From Cordilura impudica (taxonomy: Eukaryota; Arthropoda; Insecta; Diptera; Scathophagidae), in contig OY821517.1 of the NCBI GenBank assembly GCA_963682025.1, forward strand, positions 96,393,946-96,457,945: a stretch of 64,000 bases of DNA. The letters are read 5' to 3'. Positions 58,051 through 64,000 of the stretch are shown one piece after another. Both the position numbers and the translations under genes were made by a program. Under the pieces are notes generated by a model that saw only the letters and a program-made list of their open reading frames with translations, was not told where the DNA came from and searched no databases. How positions within the stretch are numbered: the first letter of the stretch is position 1; each line of letters opens with the position of its first letter.

Positions 58051-58344
58051 ATGAATGAGAGTCGGATCGGTCCGAGACCACTTTCAATAGAAGACTACTT
58101 GAAAAGAAGCAGACCTAAACCAGCGGAGAAGCCTTTAAACATCCCAAAGGTAAAACCACCGAAGCGTCGTGGTGGGTTTTTAGTAAACAAGAGGAGAGAA
58201 TTGGCAAACATCAAAAGAATAGTCAATTCATCACCACCTCCACCGTGGGATTTAGCAGCCAAGTACTGGGTCAGAATAGACGAGATCGAGAAGATGATAG
58301 ATACCCATATGAAGATAAAGAAAATAGAATTAAAAGAAAATTAG
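58051..58344 (+). CDS. Small leader protein of the second gypsy element, unknown
   Basis: 97 codons, Pro/Lys/Arg-rich (PKPAEKPLNIPKVKPPKRRGG), strongly basic, with SPPPPWDLAAKYW near the end. It sits in the leader between LTR and gag. Members of the 412/mdg1 group have small ORFs in this place. No known domain. The codon content is clearly non-random for this AT-rich region, so I think it is a real gene of the element. Confidence 0.6.
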   Translation: MNESRIGPRPLSIEDYLKRSRPKPAEKPLNIPKVKPPKRRGGFLVNKRRELANIKRIVNSSPPPPWDLAAKYWVRIDEIEKMIDTHMKIKKIELKEN

Positions 58345-58479
58345 AATGTTATAAATATTAATTTTTTTTATATATAAATTTCATAAAATTTTATATTATT
58401 TTTTATATAAATTCAAATAGTGTGTTATTAACAAATAACAATTAAAAACTTTTAGTAATAAAAAAAAAAAATTTTTAAT

Positions 58480-58668
58480 ATGAAGATTCTTAAAATAACT
58501 ATTATTGTTATAATATTATTAATGATTCTGTCTACAATAGGGATTTTAGTTAAGATATATATAACCAACACAGTAGTGTATAAAGTACATAAGTTAGCAT
58601 ATTTAGGACAAGAGCAAATGGAAGATTTAGTGTCCATCAAGGACACACTCATATCATTATTTGAATAA
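58480..58668 (+). CDS. Small membrane protein in retroelement leader, unknown
   Basis: 62 codons. Residues 5-27 are almost all Ile/Leu/Val/Met, one transmembrane segment right at the N-terminus, followed by a mixed tail with a short acidic part (EQMEDLVS). It lies between the basic leader ORF and gag. Function unknown; a chance ORF in AT-rich DNA is possible because AT codons give Ile and Leu. Confidence 0.4.
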   Translation: MKILKITIIVIILLMILSTIGILVKIYITNTVVYKVHKLAYLGQEQMEDLVSIKDTLISLFE

Positions 58669-58739
58669 TAGAGACTTTAATTATTTTAACAGACATTACA
58701 TTTAGCGGAAACATTTCATAGCGACATTACATGAAATAA

Positions 58740-59930
58740 ATGGAGGCACAGAAAATCCTTGAACAAATTATTTTGAATGCTAAAAAATCGTTAACGAGGC
58801 CGTACACATTAGAGACAATTAAGGAAAAAACAATAGAAATACAAAAATTATAGGAAAAATTAAAGAATTATATCAAAAATTCAGATTTGGAAGAATTAGA
58901 CGGTAAGGAAATTTTGAGAAATTTTATAAAAGCTAAAGAAGAAGCTTTAAAATTATTAGAACAACATTCTAAGGGAAAAATAGTAACGAATCCAATCATG
59001 ACTACTTTAGATATGAATGAATTATCGTTGATTACCAAATTGGTACCAAAATTTTCGGGAAGATCTGGTGAACTGCAAGATTTTCTAACAAATTTGGAAA
59101 CGGTATCGATGACAGTGGCTACTGAAAAAGCCAATTCGTTTTTTAATTTTATTTTTAAATCAAGACTGGATTTAAAAGTTCAGAGTAGAATAAAACAAAG
59201 TTCTGTACCGACTAACATTGATGATTTAATAGAGGTATTAAAATTGACATATAAATCATCAAGATCTTCAAATACTGTGTTAAGTGAGATAACGCGTACC
59301 ATACAAAGAGATAACAATTTACTGGGATTTGCAACAAAAATAGAGCAACTCATTACGGAATTGAACGAAATACAAATTGCCGAACAGGGAGAGGCAAATA
59401 GAGATGCTATAATCAATAGCAACAGTAAGATTGCCTTTAACGCATTCGTGAATGGAATAACTGATCCGCAAATAATAACTACGATTGACGCAAGTCAAGT
59501 TACAACTTTCGTAGAAGCTCTAAAAATTGCCGAAAAAGTTTCATCAAGGAAACAACAAGGGCAAATATTGTATCAAAACGCTCAATATAATAGAACACGT
59601 AACACTAAGGTGACGAGACAATCGATTTGCAAAAACTGTGGAAGAAATCATGGCGATAAATGTCCCGCAGAAGGTGCGAAATGCAATAAGTGTGGAAAAT
59701 TAAATCATTTTGCAAACAAGTGTTTTACGAAAATTTCAAACACGAACAATAATAACAGATATCGTACGAATAACTTTGGCAGAAATAATAGAAACCGTAG
59801 CAATAATGGGAATATAAACAACCATAGTTCGAATAACAGTACAAGAAATCGTAATGTGAATACAATTCAGGGAAACGCACAAAGCCCGGAGACCGGACGA
59901 ATACAGTCTCCAATAGGGTTGAATTATTAG
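58740..59930 (+). pseudogene. gag: Gag of the second gypsy element, one in-frame stop
   Basis: The likely start is the ATG at 58740 (MEAQKILEQ). A TAG in the same frame near 58851 interrupts it, and the open part runs 58887-59930. Capsid-like LVPKFSGRSGELQDFL is followed by a C-terminal pair of zinc knuckles: CKNCGRNHGDKC (degenerate) and CNKCGKLNHFANKC (canonical CCHC). An Asn/Arg-rich tail follows. A single stop suggests a young but damaged copy. Confidence 0.85.
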
Positions 59931-61045
59931 AAAAAACTAAAGTATACAGCATATCATCCAAACTCAGAAACTACGTGAGATTTAGTATTGAAAATACAGA
60001 CAAGGAGTTAACATTTTTAATTGACACAGGAGCTGATGTCTCATTGTGCAAGAATAAATTTTTAACGAGTTATGAGGTAAACCAGGATGACTACTGCAAC
60101 TTGACAGGAATTTCAGATCAAATTATTAAATCACTGGGTTCCACGAATATTAACTTTAATATCGATAATAATATTATCAGACAGAAAATACAACTAGTAG
60201 AGGACAATTTCCCAATAAGGACAGATGGAATTCTAGGAAGGGATTTTCTTTCAAAATATAGATGCAGTATAGATTATGATACATATGTGTTAACGTTTAA
60301 TTTTAATAATGAGATGATAGTAGTTCCAATACATGATAATACTTTTAGGATTAATAGGGTAAAAATACCACATCGAAGTGAAATAGTAATACCATTTAAT
60401 ATTAAACTGGAGGAGGACTCCGTAATATTGAATAGGGAGATTGATAAAGGTGTATTTTTGGCAAATGCAATAATACCTAGGAATGGCAATCAACACATCA
60501 AATTACTAAATGTAACGGACAATATAGTTATAATAGACAATTTAGAAGTGGAAACTAGACCACTGAGAAACTATCATATATGTTCATATAGCATGAAAGA
60601 GAATGAGAAATATTATACACAGCAAAGATTTAGGAAATTACTGAAAAACTTTGAGTTAAATGACTTGGATGATGGGAACAGAGATGAACTTATCTCAATA
60701 TTAAAGGAATATCAATCAATATTTCACATGGAGGATGAAGAATTAACTGCCAACAATTTTTATAAACAAACAATAAATTTGAATGATAATAGTCCAGTAT
60801 ACATTAAAAATTATAGATTACCGCAAGCACAAACAACAGAGATAAATTCTCAAGTTCAAAAACTTTTAGAGAATAATATTATTGAACCATCGATAAGCCC
60901 TTATAACGCACCACTCTTATTAGTGCCAAAGAAGGGACAGACAGATTTAAAAAAATGGAGATTGGTTGTAGACTTCAGAAGGTTAAATGACAAAATAGTG
61001 AATGACAAATTTCCTTTAACGCGTTTAGACGATATTTGTTTTCTC
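59931..61045 (+). pseudogene. pol: Protease and RT start of the second gypsy element, truncated
   Basis: The protease has TFLIDTGADVSL (catalytic DTG, about residue 13-20 of the 59975 ORF) and GILGRDFLS near 60230. The RT N-terminus follows with VQKLLENNIIEPSISPYNAP and WRLVVDFRRLND. The gene stops being recognisable after TRLDDI at about 61040, before the first catalytic RT Asp. The next sequence is unrelated, so it was truncated by insertion or deletion. Confidence 0.88.
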
Positions 61046-61260
61046 CCTCTTTCGGCATGAACATGTATAAATATGTTAAACTTTTTACACAAATAATGGC
61101 ACTGTGTAATGATTATGTGTATTTTTATATTTATACAAATGTGTAAAAATATTGTTTTTAATCTCTTCAATGATTGAGTTTGAAAATTTTTTCAGGCTCA
61201 AGACCAAATGTTTTTACTTTAAAATAAAGTAAAATAAGGCAAGAGCATACACATATATAA
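61046..61260. other. Unassigned AT-rich segment after gypsy truncation
   Basis: It begins TGTTTTCTCCCTCTTTCGGC and contains two TACACA(A)AT...CACTGTG-like bits, without a recognisable element. Confidence 0.35.
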
Positions 61261-62037
61261 AAAGTGAGAAAATTATAGTCGGTCTAGACCGACTATACGA
61301 TATCCTACAGCATGCGTTTACAGACCCTATCTCTCAGGCCCAACTAACTGGATATAGAAAATAAGCGTAAACCAAATTTCAGTGGGATTTTTATTAATAT
61401 TATGCAGATATGAAAAAATTCAAATCGGATGCTATATCTATATGGGGACTAGGCCCAAAAATTGACCGATCCTGACCATGTTTGGTAAAGTCTCTTGTAT
61501 TTTGCAAAAATATACACAAACAAAATTTGAGAAGAATCAGTGCAATATTTTTCATTTTTGATAGATTTAAGTGAAGATCGGGAAGCAGCTCTATATGGGG
61601 CCTATGACTAAGAGTTGTCCAATAGGGATCGTTTTTGGAGTACTGATTAATGGCTGTAATATATACATACAAACCCAATTTGACTAAGATTTGTATGATA
61701 ATTTGGATCTTATGGCAATTTATGTCGATTTTATAGGGGTCATTTGCATGGGGGCTAGGTCTGAAGATGGACCGATTCTTACCAATTTCAATAGTGTTCA
61801 TCCCATGGCCGAGAAAAGATTAAATGCCAAATTTCATCAAAATATATTCATATTTTCGACCTGCAGTTTGATTACAAGCTTTACATGGGCAGACAGACGG
61901 ACGGACGGACATAGTTAAATCGAATCAGATAGTGATTCTGATTCGATCGGTATAATTAAAGGTGAGTGTAGGTCAAATATTTTTGGTTGTTACAAACAGC
62001 AGCACAAAGTCATTATATCCAAACCACATAGTGGTAT
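61261..62037 (+). mobile_element. DINE-1/mini-me-like element, copy f
   Basis: Same family as a, b and d: AAGTGAGAAAATTATAG end, perfect GGTCTAGACC palindrome, (GGAC)n short tract near 61900, and CCACATAGTGGTAT as the last 3' hairpin arm. The GGGTATA end is replaced by a CTATATATATA stretch leading into the tandem array. Confidence 0.85.
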
Positions 62038-62039
62038 CT

Positions 62040-62815
62040 ATATATATAAAATTCATTTTCTGTTTGTTTATTTGTTTGTTTGTTTGTTTGACCGCTATAC
62101 AAATTTTTATTTTTCAACGGATTTCCCTAAAATTTTGTACACACGATCTCTATACCCCAGGAAAGGTCGGCATATACTTTTTACCGGCCACGCCTACTTT
62201 TACGCCCACTTTTTATGTAAAATTCCTTTTCTGTTTTATTCATATATGTTCACTATACAAATTTTTATTTGTTAACGGATTTCTCTGAAATTCGGTACAC
62301 ACGATCCATGTACTCCAGCTAAGCTCACCATATACTTCTTATCGGCCACGCCTACTTCTACGCCCACTTTTTATATACAATTCATTTTCTGCTTTTTTGT
62401 ATATTTGTTCGCTATACAAATTTTTATTTGTTAACGAATTTCTTCGAAATTCGGTACATACGATCCCTGTACTTTAGCTAAGGTCACCATATACTTCTTA
62501 TCGACCACGCCTACTTTTACGCCCACTTTATATATACGATTAATTTTCTGCTTTTTGATATATTTGTTCGCTATACAAATTTTTATTTGTTAACAATTTC
62601 CTCTGAAATTTGGTACACACGATCTATGTGCCACAGGGAAACTCACCAAATGCTTCTTATCGGCCACGCCTACTTTTTTAATTTTTTATGGGTTGCGCTC
62701 CAATCTACTGCACATTATTCTCAAATCCCAGGTGAGGTCGTCATATACTTTTATCGGCCACGCCCACTTTTTTTATTTTCTATATACACTTTTAGTGTTT
62801 GTTCACATATTTAAA
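62040..62815 (+). repeat. Tandem array of about 157-bp units
   Basis: Five diverged head-to-tail units. Each has TTCATTTTCTG, TATACAAATTTTTATT, AACG(G/A)ATTTC, AATT(T/C)(G/T)GTACA, ACGATC, a (C/T)ATATACTT segment, ATCGGCCACGCCTAC and TTTACGCCCACTTTTTAT. They start near 62045, 62214, 62370, 62530 and 62680. It begins exactly at the end of DINE-like copy f. Confidence 0.85.
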
Positions 62816-62819
62816 TTTT

Positions 62820-63235
62820 TCAATTGACTTCCCAAAAATTTTGTACATAAATCTCTTTACTTACTACCCTTGAGTTTACACCATTATGAAATGAAGATTT
62901 TAAATCAACCTATTACAAATTTTCCCGTCTTATCTTTTTTACAATTTGAGATTCAACACCCCAAAATTAGTGCAGATTTATTTCATAGGTTGACTACCGC
63001 TGCAGGAATATTCCGATTATAAATATTTGCATCTCGCCTTTTTAAATGCAATGAAAAACAAAATCTTACATTTATTTCCATCTTGCCTTTTGGCTACATT
63101 GGAAAGCAACCTATTACAAATATTTCCATTTAATGTTTTTCATTATATAAATAAGTTGTAAAGGTGGAAAAATAACTATTTGCATTTGTGCCTTGCACAT
63201 GAAAACATAGCATATAGGCCGTACTACCTCAAATG
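62820..63235. other. AT-rich DNA with a direct repeat
   Basis: CAACCTATTACAAAT occurs twice (about 62908 and 63108) about 200 bp apart. No gene. Confidence 0.45.
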
Positions 63236-63239
63236 CAAA

Positions 63240-63870
63240 AAGGCTTAAACAAAACGGAACTCTAGAGAACCTGATCAGACCCAAATTCGTATCGAGTCTC
63301 GACGAGTTAAACAATCTGAGTCGAGAAATGCTGAACCACCTAAGCAAACCCAATAACGTCTTGAAGCCCAAAGATCAAGACAAGCTTTGTTAAGAGAAGC
63401 GGAAATGCCTGAATCTACTCTAATGCGTCTAGAAATCCAGCAGCTAAGCCAAGCTTAGTCGAGGGAATCTGAAACTCAGTAAACGACTCAACAATGTCTT
63501 CAGGCCTAACGGATAAGGCAAGCTAACTCCAGGGAATGTGAAACTCTTGAAACGCCTGTAATATGCCTACCAGAAGACTTTTGTAAGTTGGTTTTTCATT
63601 GCAAGAGATGGTACAAAAAGTTGTTCCTAACATAACGTACATAAGAGGACCATCTCCCTGTTTTTCTCATAGACAATTATTTGTCGCCTGCTCCAGAGCT
63701 GGGAGACAGCACAAGCTTTTCGTATATGCACCAGAAGGAAAAACCAGAATTGTATATTCCCAAGCTATAGAATAACTAAAATTCGTAACTTTTAGAGATA
63801 ATACACTCAAAATAATCAATGCTAAGTTGTAGTGGTAAGCATGCGCTCAGCACTTAGCCCCCAATGCGCA
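63240..63870 (+). pseudogene. Helitron remnant, second truncated copy
   Basis: N-terminal part (63240-63460): Arg/Gln/Glu-rich reading with AEPPKQTQ, then LLREAEMPESTLMRLEIQQL, the repeated RxAExPE pattern of Helitron N-termini. C-terminal part (63600-63770): YIRGPSPCFSH-type and QLFVACSRAG...YAPEGKTRIV from a PIF1 helicase end. Stops are present. The same N-to-C jump as at 54640-55135, so the deletion is probably ancestral to both copies. GCGCTCAGCACTTAGC at about 63850 corresponds to the possible terminal hairpin. Confidence 0.7.
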
Positions 63871-63874
63871 AATT

Positions 63875-64000
63875 CCCCAAAAAATTAACAAATTCCCCAA
63901 ATTTTTAAATAAAGGTCCCCAAAAGAAATGAACAAAATCTCCATACTGCTCTCAATAAACGTATTTAAAATCTGTATTCTTTTCAATAGCATAATTTCGA
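63875..64000. repeat. Copy of the 54.23-kb repeat, running off the window
   Basis: AAATTCCCCAAATTTTTAAATAAAGGTCCCC, then CATACTGCTCTCAATAAACG and AATCTGTATTCTTTT match 54236-54450 in direct orientation. Confidence 0.75.

Overview
The window is AT-rich eukaryotic DNA, best explained as a stretch of insect heterochromatin or another transposon-dense region. The transposon types point to a fly: an errantivirus-type Ty3/gypsy element with env, mini-me/DINE-1-like elements carrying GGAC microsatellites, Transib, and DD41D mariner. A schizophoran or calyptrate fly is my guess; no host marker gene was found to test it. I see no convincing host protein gene, rRNA, tRNA or CRISPR array. Almost everything recognisable is a mobile element, most of them broken, nested or 5'-truncated.

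Layout. About 0.45-5.95 kb: a minus-strand Ty3/gypsy element (pol, protease, gag, short LTR candidate), split by a DINE-like element and a 5'-truncated LINE. 6.5-8.4 kb: a decayed Transib transposase (minus). 8.5-12.9 kb: another DINE-like copy and a longer copy of the same LINE (minus). 13-20 kb: mostly featureless AT-rich DNA with a second DINE-like subfamily and a Jockey-type LINE fragment. 20.06-23.24 kb: an end-to-end Transib element with intact termini that look like V(D)J recombination signals and a CGTCG target duplication. 24-29 kb: minisatellite, an internally deleted Tc1/mariner-superfamily element, DINE and LINE fragments. 29.74-32.51 kb: a DNA transposon with about 590-bp terminal inverted repeats, an 8-bp target duplication and a transposase-like gene I cannot place in a superfamily. 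32.6-35.6 kb: a hAT remnant (KIAA1586/ZNF862-like) split by a DINE-like element and by an apparently intact DD41D mariner.

37.47-53.24 kb reads as a four-level nest. A Transib relative (minus) contains a MULE (8-bp duplication ATTTCAAT). The MULE contains an element with long inverted arms, and the right arm of that element contains a young errantivirus (LTRs differing at about three positions, TATA duplication). 54-64 kb: Helitron remnants, a Tc1 fragment, a second Ty3/gypsy element (LTR, PBS, two small leader ORFs, gag, protease, truncated RT), a DINE-like copy and a tandem array of about 157-bp units.

Most complete or unusual: the Transib with 23/22-bp RSS-like ends, the long-TIR element, the MULE with an N-terminal FLYWCH-like and a C-terminal RING-like segment, and the four-level nest. 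All superfamily assignments are by motif recognition without database searches.
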